Below are positions 27,059-35,818 of a stretch of DNA of 64,000 nucleotides, piece after piece. The stretch is from DATFDN01 sp963818725. GTDB lineage: Bacteria; Pseudomonadota; Alphaproteobacteria; Acetobacterales; Acetobacteraceae. The position numbers and the translations under genes are program-made. The notes beneath the pieces were generated by a model. The model was not told the origin of the DNA. It worked only from the letters and a program-made list of their open reading frames with translations, and did no database searches. The DNA lies in NCBI GenBank assembly GCA_963818725.1, contig CAWFTU010000010.1, forward strand, positions 124,001 through 188,000, in the 5' to 3' direction. The first letter of the stretch is position 1; every line of letters begins with the position of its first letter.

Positions 27059-28087
27059 CCTGATTACCCACCTTCCTCAGCCGCCCCACGTAGAGTACAA
27101 GCCATGAACACGGAGGTCTTTGGCGGGGGCAGGGATGGCGCGCAATGCGGTGCAGTTCCAGAAGGGGCTGAGTGAGCTGGCCTTCGACCGCCTCTACGGC
27201 ACCGAGGAGCAATGTCGGGCGGTGGTGGTCGCGGCACGGTGGCCCGACGGGTTCGAGTGCCCAGCCTGTGGCGGGCGCGAGCACAGCGTGGTGAAGACCC
27301 GCGATCTCTTTCAATGCAGCGCCTGCCGCCGGCAGACCTCGCCGATCGCGGGCACGATCTTCGCGGCGACCAAGTTGCCGCTGCGGACCTGGTTTCGCGC
27401 CCTGTATCACCTGACCCAGTCCAAGCAGGGCATTTCCAGCATCGAGCTGGGCCGGCGCCTCGGCGTGCGACAGGGCACCGCGTGGACGATCAAGCACAAG
27501 CTCCAGCAGGTCATGAGGGAGCGCGACGCCACCAAGCCATTGACCGGGCGTGTCGAGATCGACGACGCCTACCTCGGCGGCGAACGCACGGGCGGCAAGC
27601 GCGGCCGAGGGGCGCCGGGAAAGACGCCGTTCGTCGCCGCGGTCGAGACCACGCCCGAGGGCAAGCCGGTTCGCCTGAAGCTGGGGCGGGTCGCTGGTTT
27701 CTGTGGCCGTGCGCTCTCCGGCTTCGCCAAGCGCAGCCTCGACCCCACCTGCACGGTGGTCAGCGACGGGCTGGCGTGTTTCGCCAGCGTGACCGACGCC
27801 GGATGCACCCACCAGGCGATCAAGACGGGAAGCGGGCCAGCCGCGGCGCGCATGCCGGCCTTCAAGTGGGTCAACACCGCGCTCGGCAACATCAAGGCCG
27901 CGATCACCGGCACCTACCGTGTGATCAGCAGCAACCACGTGCCGCGCTACCTGGCTGCGTTCGAATACCGCTTCAACCGCCGATACGACCTCGCCGCCAT
28001 GATCCCGCGCCTATGCTGGGCCAGTGTGCGGACCGCACCCATGCCCTATCGGCTCCTGAAACTGGCTGAGGTTTATGGGTAATCAGG
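27059..28087 (+). mobile_element. IS1595-family element
   Basis: A 1029-bp element with 12-bp inverted tips, CCTGATTACCCA on the left and TGGGTAATCAGG on the right. The 8-bp target duplication TTTGCCTA is at 27051-27058 and 28088-28095, the size expected for IS1595. It interrupts the HEPN-like gene. Confidence 0.92.
27135..28082 (+). CDS. IS1595-family transposase
   Basis: A 315-residue transposase. The N-terminal zinc ribbon (CPACGGREHS...FQCSACRRQTSPIAGTIF) is diagnostic of the IS1595/IS1016 group. It is followed by LPLRTWFRALYHLTQSKQGISS and the ISXO2-like DDE domain: EIDDAYLGGER, VVSDGLACF and the FKWVNTALGNIKAAITGTYR..YLAAFEYRFNRR block with the final Glu. It looks complete and potentially active. 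The start at ATG 27135 is preferred over an upstream TTG. Confidence 0.9.
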   Translation: MARNAVQFQKGLSELAFDRLYGTEEQCRAVVVAARWPDGFECPACGGREHSVVKTRDLFQCSACRRQTSPIAGTIFAATKLPLRTWFRALYHLTQSKQGISSIELGRRLGVRQGTAWTIKHKLQQVMRERDATKPLTGRVEIDDAYLGGERTGGKRGRGAPGKTPFVAAVETTPEGKPVRLKLGRVAGFCGRALSGFAKRSLDPTCTVVSDGLACFASVTDAGCTHQAIKTGSGPAAARMPAFKWVNTALGNIKAAITGTYRVISSNHVPRYLAAFEYRFNRRYDLAAMIPRLCWASVRTAPMPYRLLKLAEVYG

Positions 28088-28581
28088 TTTGCCTAACGCC
28101 CGTATCTGGGTTCCCTTTGTTCAGGGATTTGCAGACTTTCGCCATGCGGCCGTGATCGAAGCCGCGATAGAGCAGAGTGTAGCCGGCGCTTTGCTGCCCA
28201 CTCACGCCCATGAAACGCTCGGCCCCTGCCCGTAGCACCTTATGGAAGAGTGCATAATAGGCGGTGGAAACGGCACGGCGAAGCTGTGCTTCAGAGGGAG
28301 GCTGGGCGGGTCCAGCAGACAGGAGCAGGCGAGCGACAGCGAGCAATTCGGAGGGGTCAAGCACCCTCGCTATTCTCCCAATCCGCCCGGCTCAGAATCC
28401 GCACAAATGGGTAATGAGCGTCATTAAGCGCGATCAACTCATCACGAAGCTTCTGCGCTAGGCGCGTGCGAACCAATCCCGCCCGTTGGCGGTCGCGGTC
28501 CCGTTCGATGAGGAAAGAAAAAAATAGGCGGGCTGATCGGTGGAATCCTGGCCGGCTGTGACCGCCACGTCCTACGGTGCC

Positions 28582-29800
28582 CAGGGTTCACGCATGAGCC
28601 GGGTGGCTCGCTGACCGAAGATCGTGCCGGACGTTCTCTGATCGAGGCAATCGGGGACGAGCGGCATGATCGAAGGTCTAGCGGCGTGCTTCGCCGGGCT
28701 CGTTGACCGCGCGAGACGCGCAGGTGCGATCATCGGCTGATCGACATCCTGGCGATCGCGGTCTGCGCGGTGATCGCCTGCGCGGAAAGCTGGGAGGACA
28801 TCGAGCTCTACGGGCGCAGCAAGCAGGCCTGGCTGAAGACCTTTTTGGTCCTCCCGAACGGCATCCCCTCGCACGACACGTTCCGGCGGGTCTTCATGCT
28901 GATCGATCCGGACGCGTTCGAGGCCTGCTTCGCGCGCTGGGCGGGGTCCTTGACAGGCGAGGTCGAGCGCGAGGTGGTGGCGATCGACGGCAAGGCCGTC
29001 CGACGCTCGGGCAGCCGCCGCCACGATCACGGCCCGCTGCACCTGGTCAGCGCCTGGGCGAGTGATCAAGGACTGGTGCTGGGCCAACGCGAGGTCGACG
29101 GCAAGTCGAACGAGATCACCGCCGTCCCCGAGCTGCTCGACACCCTGCATCTCGACGGCTCCATCGTGACGCTCGACGCGATGGGGTGCCAGAAGGCGAT
29201 CGCCGCGCGGATCCGGGCCAAGCGTGCCGACTATCTCCTGGGGCTGAAGGCCAACCACGGCCGCGCCTTCGAGGCCGTGCGCGAGCATTTCGAGCGCACC
29301 TGCTTCGGCCGCGGGTCAGGCGGCCGGCCGGTGTTCGACGCCTTCGACGAGAGCCACGGCCGCTTGGTCCGCCGACGCGTCTTCATGAGCCCGACCGTCA
29401 GAGAGCTCGAGCCGCTGCGCGACTGGCCCGATCTCCGCGCCGTGCTGGCGGTCGAGGCGATCCGCGGCGTCACCGGCACCGGCAAGGTCGAGGCCGAGAC
29501 CCGCTACTTCCTCACCAGCTGCGGCGATGATCCCGCCGTCCTGGTCCGGGCGATCCGCCGGCACTGGAGCATCGAGAACGCCTTGCACTGGGTTCTCGAC
29601 GTCACCTTCCGCGAGGACGACAGCCGGGTGCGCGACCGCACCGCCGCCCGCAACCTCGCCCTCCTGCGCAAGATCGCGCTCAACCTCGTCACCAGAGACT
29701 CGTGTGGCCGAGCCAGTCGACGCGGTCGGCGCAAAATGGCGGCCTGGAACGACGATTACATGCTCCGGATCATCACTGGCCAAGCTCATGGTGAACCCTG
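28582..29800 (+). mobile_element. ISAs1-family element, second type
   Basis: The tips are CAGGGTTCACGCATGAGC (28582-28599) on the left and GCTCATGGTGAACCCTG (29784-29800) on the right. The flanking direct repeat is C(T/C)ACGGTGCC, 9 of 10 bases matching (28572-28581 and 29801-29810). It is distinct in sequence from the ISAs1 element nested at 8053-9356. Length is 1219 bp. Confidence 0.88.
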
Positions 29801-29813
29801 CCACGGTGCCTAG
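28668..29813 (+). pseudogene. ISAs1-family transposase with an N-terminal frameshift
   Basis: ATG 28668 opens MIEGLAACFAGLVD, which loses its frame within about 45 nt and ends at a TGA near 28740. The expected continuation (RCDHRLIDILAIAVCAVIACAESWEDIELYG) is in another frame, as if one base was lost near 28705-28712. From there the frame is open to 29813, with AIDGKAVRRS, KSNEITAVPELLD, TLDAMGCQKAIAARI, YLLGLKANHGRAF, RRHWSIENALHWVLDVTFREDDSRVR and LRKIALNLV. The stop codon (29811-29813) lies beyond the right end of the IS, in host sequence. The copy is probably inactive. Confidence 0.82.
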
Positions 29814-29951
29814 ACCTGCAACATGCTGGGCAGCTCGACGGCCGATCTCTTTCAGCTCCGCTTCCGTGATCTGGGTCATGCGGCAAATCTGGGCGGATCG
29901 CGCGGCAGCGTCAATCGCTTTGGCGCGTGATCGCTGAACCCATAAGCTCCG

Positions 29952-30680
29952 TCAGAACCGGGTCGTCAGATCGGTCAGCCAGGCCGGCGACGCCACGACC
30001 AACGTGGTTTCGATCGCGCGGTCGGCCCCGGTCAGGATCAGCGCCGCCACGGCGAGCGCGGTGCCGCCGAGGCCGAGCTTCCCCGCCTTTCCGGCCCCCA
30101 TCAGCCTGCCGCGCCATCGGCCAAGCGCCTCGCGCGAGCGCACGCCGACCATCAGCAGCGGCACCGCGGTCCCGAGTCCGAACGCCGCCATCACCGCCGC
30201 GACGTTGGCGATGTTCCGCCCTTGGGCAGCCAGGACCGAGGCCGCTCCAAGGGTTGGTCCCACGCACAAGCTCCACACCGCCCCAAGGAGCACCCCAAGC
30301 AGGAACTGCCCACCGAGTCCCTCCGGCGTAATGCGCGCGATCAGCCGGCTGCCCAGGTTGCTCACGCCGCCCGTGGCCGCGGCGAATCGCTGCTGCAAGG
30401 CTTCGCTCAGCAGAACTGCGCCCAGCAACGCCAGCAGCACCGCCGAGGCCTCGCGGAAAATCTCGCCGTCCAGCCCGATCGAGAAGCCGATCGTGGCGAC
30501 GAACAGGCCAATCCCGACGAAAGAGGCGACCAGCCCGGCCGTCAGCGCGGGCAGCCCCAGGGGATGTGCCGCCGTGGCGGGGCCAAGCACCAAAGGCAGG
30601 AGAGGCAGCACGCAAGGTGACAAAATCGAGAGCACTCCCGCGACGAAGCCGAAGCCAACGCTCCCGAGTGGCAGGCCCAT
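29952..30680 (-). CDS. CcdA/DsbD-type transmembrane thiol electron carrier
   Basis: A 242-residue membrane protein with about six hydrophobic helices. The two conserved redox cysteines are Cys23 in ILSPCVLPLLPLV and Cys139 in AVWSLCVGPTLGAA, the signature of CcdA/DsbD beta domains that pass electrons from cytoplasmic thioredoxin across the membrane. It begins with GLPLGSVGFGFVAGVLSI. The gene lies 15 bp downstream of a periplasmic thioredoxin-like gene, its likely electron acceptor. Confidence 0.87.
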   Translation of the reverse strand: MGLPLGSVGFGFVAGVLSILSPCVLPLLPLVLGPATAAHPLGLPALTAGLVASFVGIGLFVATIGFSIGLDGEIFREASAVLLALLGAVLLSEALQQRFAAATGGVSNLGSRLIARITPEGLGGQFLLGVLLGAVWSLCVGPTLGAASVLAAQGRNIANVAAVMAAFGLGTAVPLLMVGVRSREALGRWRGRLMGAGKAGKLGLGGTALAVAALILTGADRAIETTLVVASPAWLTDLTTRF

Positions 30681-30695
30681 GTCGCGCGACCCGCC

Positions 30696-31097
30696 TTAGG
30701 TCTCCGCCTTCTCGAGCAGCGCCTTGATGGCGGATGGATCGGTCGCTCCGGTCGAGCGGCCCTTCTCGGTGCTGCCATGGAACACGATCAGGGTGCTCTG
30801 CATCCGGGCGCCCATCGCGCGGACGACATCCTTCTGGGTGTCGAAATCGACCTTGTAGACGGCGAGGTCGCGGAAGGCTGGATCGTTCTCCAACTGGCTC
30901 AGGATCGGGCGCTGCCTGGCGCAGGTCGGGCACCAGCTCGCGGCGATGTAGACCAGGATCGGCTTGCCCTCGCGCTGGGCGGTGGCGAACGCGGCCTGGG
31001 TGAAGGGCGCCTCGGTCGCGGCCCTGGCGCTCGGGCTGGCAGCGACGGCGAGGCTGCAAGCGAGCAGGGCGGCAAATACTGATCGGGCTTCACGCAT
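30696..31097 (-). CDS. Periplasmic thioredoxin-fold protein
   Basis: A 133-residue protein with a signal peptide (SVFAALLACSLAVAASPSARA). The thioredoxin-like domain has the active site AASWCPTCARQ (Cys56 and Cys59) and YKVDFDTQKDVVRAMGARMQSTLIVFHG; where cis-Pro normally follows this, the sequence reads Ser-Thr. It is probably kept reduced by the adjacent CcdA-like protein and serves a periplasmic reductive pathway such as cytochrome c or metal-centre assembly. Specific partners are unknown. Confidence 0.87.
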   Translation of the reverse strand: MREARSVFAALLACSLAVAASPSARAATEAPFTQAAFATAQREGKPILVYIAASWCPTCARQRPILSQLENDPAFRDLAVYKVDFDTQKDVVRAMGARMQSTLIVFHGSTEKGRSTGATDPSAIKALLEKAET

Positions 31098-31338
31098 CTG
31101 GGTCTCCTTATCAGCGTCGGTTCCGCCCCAAGGCGAACCAGGACAGCAGATGGCCCGAGTTTCGCCGAGCGCACCGGAAAGTTACGTCCGCCGCTGGCGC
31201 ACGGACCAGGGTGCTCAGAGAGCTGAGAGGATCGTGCTAGGTTCGCGTCGAATTGAGGGAAGCCGCTGGCGTCGCGAAGCGTAGCTGCCCATGTCGGGTG
31301 CCCGTTCACGGCCCCCTGGGCGCGGAGCACCGCAGGAA

Positions 31339-32559
31339 ATGAGGCACATCCATCTCGATCCCGTCGGGGGAGTCGCTGGCGACATGTTCGTCGCGGCGCT
31401 TCTTGACGCGTGCCCGGAGCACGAGGCTGGTTCGGTCGAGGCCGCGTCGCGCGTGGCTGGCGCGCGCTGCCGGGCGCTGCGGCACCGCGATCCCGTGCTG
31501 AGCGGCATGCGGTTCAGCGTCGAAGTGCCGCACGGACACCGGCACGCGGACCACGCGCATGACGGGATCCATCACCACGCCGCGTGGCAAGACATCCGCG
31601 CGCTGCTGGAGGCGGCCTCCCTGCCGCCGCCCGCCGCCCGGCACGCGCTCAGCATCTTCGCGCTGCTCGCCAAGGCCGAGGCGCGGGTTCACGGGATCGA
31701 GCCGGAGGCGGTGACGTTCCATGAGGTCGGCGCAGTGGACTCCATCGCGGACATCGTCGCCGCCGGATGGCTGATCGCGGCGATGGGGGACGCGACCTGG
31801 AGCGTCGGCCCGCTGCCGCTCGGCTCCGGCCGCGTCCAAACCCAGCACGGCATCATGCCCGTCCCCGCCCCCGCGACGGCGCTGTTGCTGGAGGGCTTCG
31901 AGACGCTTGACGACGGGATTCCGGGCGAGCGGGTGACGCCGACGGGCGCGGCGATCCTGCGCCACCTTGGCTGCGCGCCCGGCATTGGTGCGGTGGCGCG
32001 GCGGCTCGCGCGGTCGGGCCTCGGCTTCGGCACCCGGACCCTGCCCGGACTCAGCAACTGCCTGCGGGCCCTGGTCTTCGAGGAGCAGCCGGCCGCGGCG
32101 AGCGCCGCGCATCGCGAGCTGGCCGTGATCGGCTTCGAGGTGGACGACCAATCGGCCGAGGATCTCGCCGCCGGCCTCGACCGCGTGCGCGCGATGGAGG
32201 GCGTTCACGACGTCCTGCAAATGCCGGCTTTCGGCAAGAAGGGGCGGATGGCGACGCATGTGCAGGTGCTCGCCCGCCCGGCGGCGCTGCAAGCCGTGAC
32301 GGACGCGTGCTTTCGCGAGACAACGACTATCGGCTTGCGCACCCACCTCGTGCGCGGCATCGTCCTGCCGCGACGGACCGCCGAGGTGGACGTGGAGGGG
32401 CGCACGCTGCGGGTGAAGCTGGTCGAGCGGCCGGGCGGGGCAGTGACGGGCAAGGCGGAAGTGAACGACGCGCTCGCGCAGCCAAGCCAGGCGGCGCGCG
32501 CGCGCCTGCGACGGCGGGCGGAGGAGGTAGCCGAGGCTGGCGATGCAGACCGACCTTGA
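31339..32559 (+). CDS. larC: Nickel-pincer cofactor nickel-inserting protein LarC
   Basis: A 406-residue protein starting at ATG 31339 (AGGAA upstream); an upstream in-frame start at 31291 lacks a ribosome-binding site. It opens MRHIHLDPVGGVAGDMFVAALLDA, the LarC signature. A His-rich stretch (PHGHRHADHAHDGIHHHAAWQD) may handle nickel. EAVTFHEVGAVDSIADIVAAGW and the C-terminal GFEVDDQSAEDLAAGLDRV, MPAFGKKGRMATHVQVL and TTIGLRTHLV blocks match the family. LarC uses CTP to insert Ni into the dithiolated pyridinium mononucleotide. It overlaps larE by 17 bp, so the three lar genes form one operon. Confidence 0.92.
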   Translation: MRHIHLDPVGGVAGDMFVAALLDACPEHEAGSVEAASRVAGARCRALRHRDPVLSGMRFSVEVPHGHRHADHAHDGIHHHAAWQDIRALLEAASLPPPAARHALSIFALLAKAEARVHGIEPEAVTFHEVGAVDSIADIVAAGWLIAAMGDATWSVGPLPLGSGRVQTQHGIMPVPAPATALLLEGFETLDDGIPGERVTPTGAAILRHLGCAPGIGAVARRLARSGLGFGTRTLPGLSNCLRALVFEEQPAAASAAHRELAVIGFEVDDQSAEDLAAGLDRVRAMEGVHDVLQMPAFGKKGRMATHVQVLARPAALQAVTDACFRETTTIGLRTHLVRGIVLPRRTAEVDVEGRTLRVKLVERPGGAVTGKAEVNDALAQPSQAARARLRRRAEEVAEAGDADRP

Positions 32560-33358
32560 GGCGAGCCTTCAGCGGCTGCGCGCTATCCTTGGCAGCATGC
32601 CAGCGGCTGCGGTCGCAGTGAGCGGCGGGGTGGACAGCCTCACGCTCGCGACCGTCGCGGGCGAGGTGCTGGGCAGGCGGGCGCGGATGCACCACGCCAT
32701 CTCGCCCGCGGTTCCGCCCGAGGCTACGGCGCGCACGCGGGCGCTGGCAGAGGCGCGCGGCTGGGCGCTCGACGTGTTCGACGCGGGCGAGTTCGCCGAT
32801 CCCGCCTACCGCGCGAACCCTGTCAATCGCTGCTTCTTCTGCAAGACCAACCTCTACGGCGCGGTCGCCCGCCGCACTAGCGATCCCATACTGTCCGGCA
32901 CCAACCTTGACGATCTCGGCGACTACAGGCCGGGGCTTGACGCGGCGCGCGAGCACGGCGTGCGCCATCCGTTCGTGGAAGCCGGGATCGCCAAGGCAGA
33001 GGTGCGGCGGATCGCGGCGCGGCTCAGCCTGGGTGAAATCGCCGCGCTACCGGCCGCCCCCTGCCTGTCGAGCCGGGTGGAGACGGGCATCCGCATCGAG
33101 GCGGCGACCCTCGCCTTCATTCACGACGCCGAGCGGCTGGTGGGGGTGGCCCTGCGCCCGCGCACCGTCCGCTGCCGCGTGCGGGCCGAGGCGGTCGTGA
33201 TCGAGCTGGACGAGACGGCGCTCGCATCCCTCGACCAGGTCGCGGAGGAGCAACTACGGGCGCAGCTCGGGGAAATGCTTGGCTCCGCGCGGCTGAACCA
33301 GACGCTCCGCTTCGCCCCCTATCGCATGGGGAGCGCGTTCCTGCGGCCGGTCCAGTGA
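32543..33358 (+). CDS. larE: Nickel-pincer cofactor sulfurtransferase LarE
   Basis: A 271-residue PP-loop ATP pyrophosphatase. The PP-loop is SGGVDS at residues 27-32. Three cysteines stand out: Cys97 and Cys100 in NRCFFCK, and Cys174 in AAPCLSSR. The last aligns with the sulfur-donor cysteine of sacrificial LarE proteins. Together, three such cysteines are the pattern reported for LarE types that bind an iron-sulfur cluster and transfer sulfur catalytically. I infer that class here. LarE adenylates and thiolates the LarB product. It lies between larC (17-bp overlap) and larB (4-bp overlap). Confidence 0.92.
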   Translation: MQTDLEASLQRLRAILGSMPAAAVAVSGGVDSLTLATVAGEVLGRRARMHHAISPAVPPEATARTRALAEARGWALDVFDAGEFADPAYRANPVNRCFFCKTNLYGAVARRTSDPILSGTNLDDLGDYRPGLDAAREHGVRHPFVEAGIAKAEVRRIAARLSLGEIAALPAAPCLSSRVETGIRIEAATLAFIHDAERLVGVALRPRTVRCRVRAEAVVIELDETALASLDQVAEEQLRAQLGEMLGSARLNQTLRFAPYRMGSAFLRPVQ

Positions 33359-34041
33359 GCGAGTTCCTTCTCGACTACGCGCGCGCCGAGCGGATCGGCT
33401 TTGGCGAGGCGATCTTCTGTGCCGGCAAGTCGCCCGCCCAGATCGCGGGCATCCTGGAGGAGGCGGAGAGCCGGGGAGCGAGCCTCTTGCTCACCCGCCT
33501 CGACCAGGCGCGATTTGCGAACCTGCCGCCCGCGTTGGGACGGCGCCTCGATTACGATCCCGTCTCCGGCACGGCCGTGCTCGGTGAATTCGCCTCTCTT
33601 CGGACGGCTGGGCCTGTCGCGGTGGTCACGGCCGGAACCTCGGACGTGCCGGTGGCGCGCGAGGCGCAGCGGACCTTGCGCTTCAACGGCTTCGCGGCCG
33701 AGGTGATCGCCGATGTGGGCGTGGCCGGGCTGTGGCGGCTGCTGGCCCGCCTTGAGGAGTTGCGGACCGCGCCCGTGGTGATCGTGGCCGCGGGCATGGA
33801 CGCGGCGCTGCCGAGCGTGGTGGCCGGCCTCGTGCCGGGCTGCGTGATCGCGGTCCCGACCTCGGTGGGCTACGGCGTGGCCGCGGGCGGGCACGCGGCG
33901 CTGCACGCCATCCTCGCGAGCTGCGCGCCCGGCATCGTGACGGTCAACATCGACAACGGCTACGGCGCCGCCTGCGCGGCCATGCGGGTGCTGGGAGCGC
34001 GCGACCAGGCGGCCTCCGGCGTGGGCCGCGTCCAGCCATAG
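33355..34041 (+). CDS. larB: Nicotinate dinucleotide carboxylase/hydrolase LarB
   Basis: A 228-residue protein starting at GTG 33355, overlapping larE by 4 bp. The C-terminal PurE-like (AIR carboxylase) domain has VAVVTAGTSDVPVAREAQRTLRFNG, VVIVAAGMDAALPSVVAGLVP and VIAVPTSVGYGVAAGGHAALHAIL..TVNIDNGYGAA. LarB carboxylates the pyridinium ring of nicotinic acid adenine dinucleotide and releases AMP, the first step to the nickel-pincer cofactor. No lactate racemase (larA) homologue lies in the window. Confidence 0.92.
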   Translation: MSEFLLDYARAERIGFGEAIFCAGKSPAQIAGILEEAESRGASLLLTRLDQARFANLPPALGRRLDYDPVSGTAVLGEFASLRTAGPVAVVTAGTSDVPVAREAQRTLRFNGFAAEVIADVGVAGLWRLLARLEELRTAPVVIVAAGMDAALPSVVAGLVPGCVIAVPTSVGYGVAAGGHAALHAILASCAPGIVTVNIDNGYGAACAAMRVLGARDQAASGVGRVQP

Positions 34042-34130
34042 GCATCGATCGCGGACACGATGCGTTTATTCCGGCGGTCTGGCGGCTGGTCCTCGCGTTG
34101 TGCCCGGAGACGAGATGCCGGAGGCGCGAC

Positions 34131-35264
34131 ATGGAGAGACGGACCCTCTTTACCGGAGTTGCGGCGGGATTGCTCAGCGCGGCGGCGGCGAAGGCGCAGC
34201 AGGGCGGGCAGGGCCAGGAGCCGCCTCCGCCGAACGGGGAGCCGCATCCGGCGCAGGGCCTGCTGCGCGTGCAGAATCCGGGCGAGCTGCGGGGCGAGAT
34301 GCTGTACCGCGAGCTTGGCCGCACCGGCGAGCGCGTCTCGGCCATCGGCATCGGCGGCTCGTATATCGGCGAGCCCACCATGACGGACGAGGAGGCGATC
34401 AAGCTCATCCACCAGGCGATCGATCGCGGCATCACGTTCCTGGACAACTCGTGGGACTACTACGAGCACCGCAGCGAGCGCCGGATGGGCGACGCGCTGT
34501 CCCAGGGGGGATACCGCAACAAGGTCTTCCTGATGACCAAGATCGACGGCCGCACGACGGAGACGGCGGCCGATCAGATCAACGACAGCCTGAAATGGCT
34601 CAAGACGGATCGCATCGACCTGTTGCAGTTCCACGAGGTCCTGCGCTTCGACGACCCGGACCGCATCTTCAACGCCGGCGGCGCGCTCGAGGCCGTGATG
34701 GCGGCGAAGAAGGCCGGCAAGATCCGCTATATCGGGTTCACCGGCCACAAGGACCCGCGCATCCACCTCTACATGTTCAGCGTCGCCAAGCGGCACGGCT
34801 TCCACTTCGACACGGCGCAGATGCCGCTCAATGTCTTCGACGCCCACTACCGCAGCTTCTCGCACCTCGTCGTGCCCGAGGCGGTGAGGGAGGGCACTGG
34901 CATCCTCGGCATGAAGACCTTCGGCGCCGGCGTGTTTTTCAAAAGCGGCGCGATCGGCGAGGACAAGCCGGTGAAGCCGATCGAGTGCCTCCATTACGGA
35001 CTGAACCTGCCGACCTCCGTGGTCATCACGGGGATCACCGACCAGAAGACGCTGGACCAGGCGTTCAACGCGGCCAAGACATTCAGGCCGATGGACGAGC
35101 GGCAGCTCGCCGCCCTGCTCGCGAAGACGGCCGAGGTCGCCGAGCACGGCCGTTACGAGCTGTTCAAGACCACGGCCCATTTCGACACGACGGCCAAGCA
35201 CCCCGACTGGCTCGGTCCGGATGCCGCGCCCGTGCAGAAGCTCGCGCCGCAGCAGGCGGGGTGA
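34131..35264 (+). CDS. Aldo/keto reductase with a Tat-like leader
   Basis: A 377-residue protein. MERRTLFTGVAAGLLSAAAAKAQ at the start looks like a twin-arginine signal, with GGAGG upstream of ATG 34131. A Pro/Gln/Gly-rich linker leads to the aldo/keto reductase barrel: YRELGRTGERVSAIGIGGSYIG, the FLDNSWDYYEHRSERRMGDAL block (catalytic Asp and Tyr), LMTKIDGR (Lys), and LLQFHEV (His). KAGKIRYIGFTGH and the late TSVVITGITDQKTLDQAF follow. Export of a folded, cofactor-loaded reductase by Tat is plausible. It is about 90 bp after larB and may share its transcript. The substrate is unknown. Confidence 0.87.
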   Translation: MERRTLFTGVAAGLLSAAAAKAQQGGQGQEPPPPNGEPHPAQGLLRVQNPGELRGEMLYRELGRTGERVSAIGIGGSYIGEPTMTDEEAIKLIHQAIDRGITFLDNSWDYYEHRSERRMGDALSQGGYRNKVFLMTKIDGRTTETAADQINDSLKWLKTDRIDLLQFHEVLRFDDPDRIFNAGGALEAVMAAKKAGKIRYIGFTGHKDPRIHLYMFSVAKRHGFHFDTAQMPLNVFDAHYRSFSHLVVPEAVREGTGILGMKTFGAGVFFKSGAIGEDKPVKPIECLHYGLNLPTSVVITGITDQKTLDQAFNAAKTFRPMDERQLAALLAKTAEVAEHGRYELFKTTAHFDTTAKHPDWLGPDAAPVQKLAPQQAG

Positions 35265-35818
35265 GCGCGGCATTTCGGAGACGCATGGATAGAGGATGGG
35301 GAGTTGAACGTCGGCGCGACGTTCAAGACCAAGCCCGATGAGGCCCAGCTGTTCGCGCGGCGCCGAACCCGTACCTATTTTGCGGACAAGCCGGAAGGCT
35401 GGCGCCCGCGCTGCATCGCCCGTGAGGCGAGCGCGGCTGCGGTCCGGTTGCGCACCTGGAACTTGGCCATGATGTTGTGGACGTGAACCTTCACGGTGCC
35501 GAGGGACAGATTCAGTTCGTGCGCGATGGCCTTGTTGGGCAGGCCCCGTTCGAGGAGGTCCAGCACCGCCTGTTCACGCGGCGTGAGCACCGCGCTCTCC
35601 GACTCCGCTTTTTTCGGAACGCGCTCGCGCGGGATCAGACTTGTCGTGTCCTTGATGACGCTTCGGGCATGCGGGAGATAAGTGCCGCCGGCAACAATCA
35701 GCCGGATAGCCGCCGCAGCGAAATCAATGGTGCTCGACAGCGGAAGACAGCCTTGCAGACCCCATTGCGTGGCCAGCGCCGTCGCCCAATCTATAGATCC
35801 GGCTGTCATTATCTTAAA

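Larger units (their letters stand above)
26821..28364 (-). pseudogene. HEPN-like (UPF0332-type) protein, split by IS1595
   Basis: The pieces 28364-28088 and 27050-26821 rejoin in frame once the IS and one TTTGCCTA copy are removed, giving about 168 residues. The N-terminal half has LLAVARLLLSAGPAQPPSEAQLRRAVSTAYYALFHKVLRAGAERF. Helix 1 with AYYALFH is characteristic of HEPN-fold proteins. The C-terminal half has RYRADYDPSSSFKLSDSENGVKQAEAAMTAFDQ, the familiar ADYD...S..A..A.....A pattern of these helical proteins. HEPN proteins are often RNases or partners of nucleotidyltransferases in toxin-antitoxin-like pairs. The GTG start at 28364 overlaps the stop of the small upstream gene by 8 bp, so the two form one unit. 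The present copy cannot make the whole protein. Confidence 0.8.
28357..29879 (-). pseudogene. Small unknown protein upstream of the HEPN-like gene, split by ISAs1 and frameshifted
   Basis: The first piece (29879-29801) encodes MTQITEAELKEIGRRAAQHVAGLGTV. The second piece, beyond the ISAs1 element (28571-28357), encodes VAVTAGQDSTDQPAYFF, then after a frame change SFLIERDRDRQRAGLVRTRLAQKLRDELIALN..., ending DWENSEGA. The pieces rejoin in frame at the target duplication. A further frame change is needed at a 7-base A/T tract (28519-28525 or so), where one more T in the sense strand would give the smooth reading YFFSFLIERD. The rebuilt protein is about 97 residues, with a conserved-looking GQDSTDQPAYFF core and a basic helical tail. 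I do not recognise its function. Its overlap with the HEPN-like gene suggests the two act together, possibly as a toxin-antitoxin-like or nucleotidyltransferase/HEPN-like module (inference). Confidence 0.7.
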
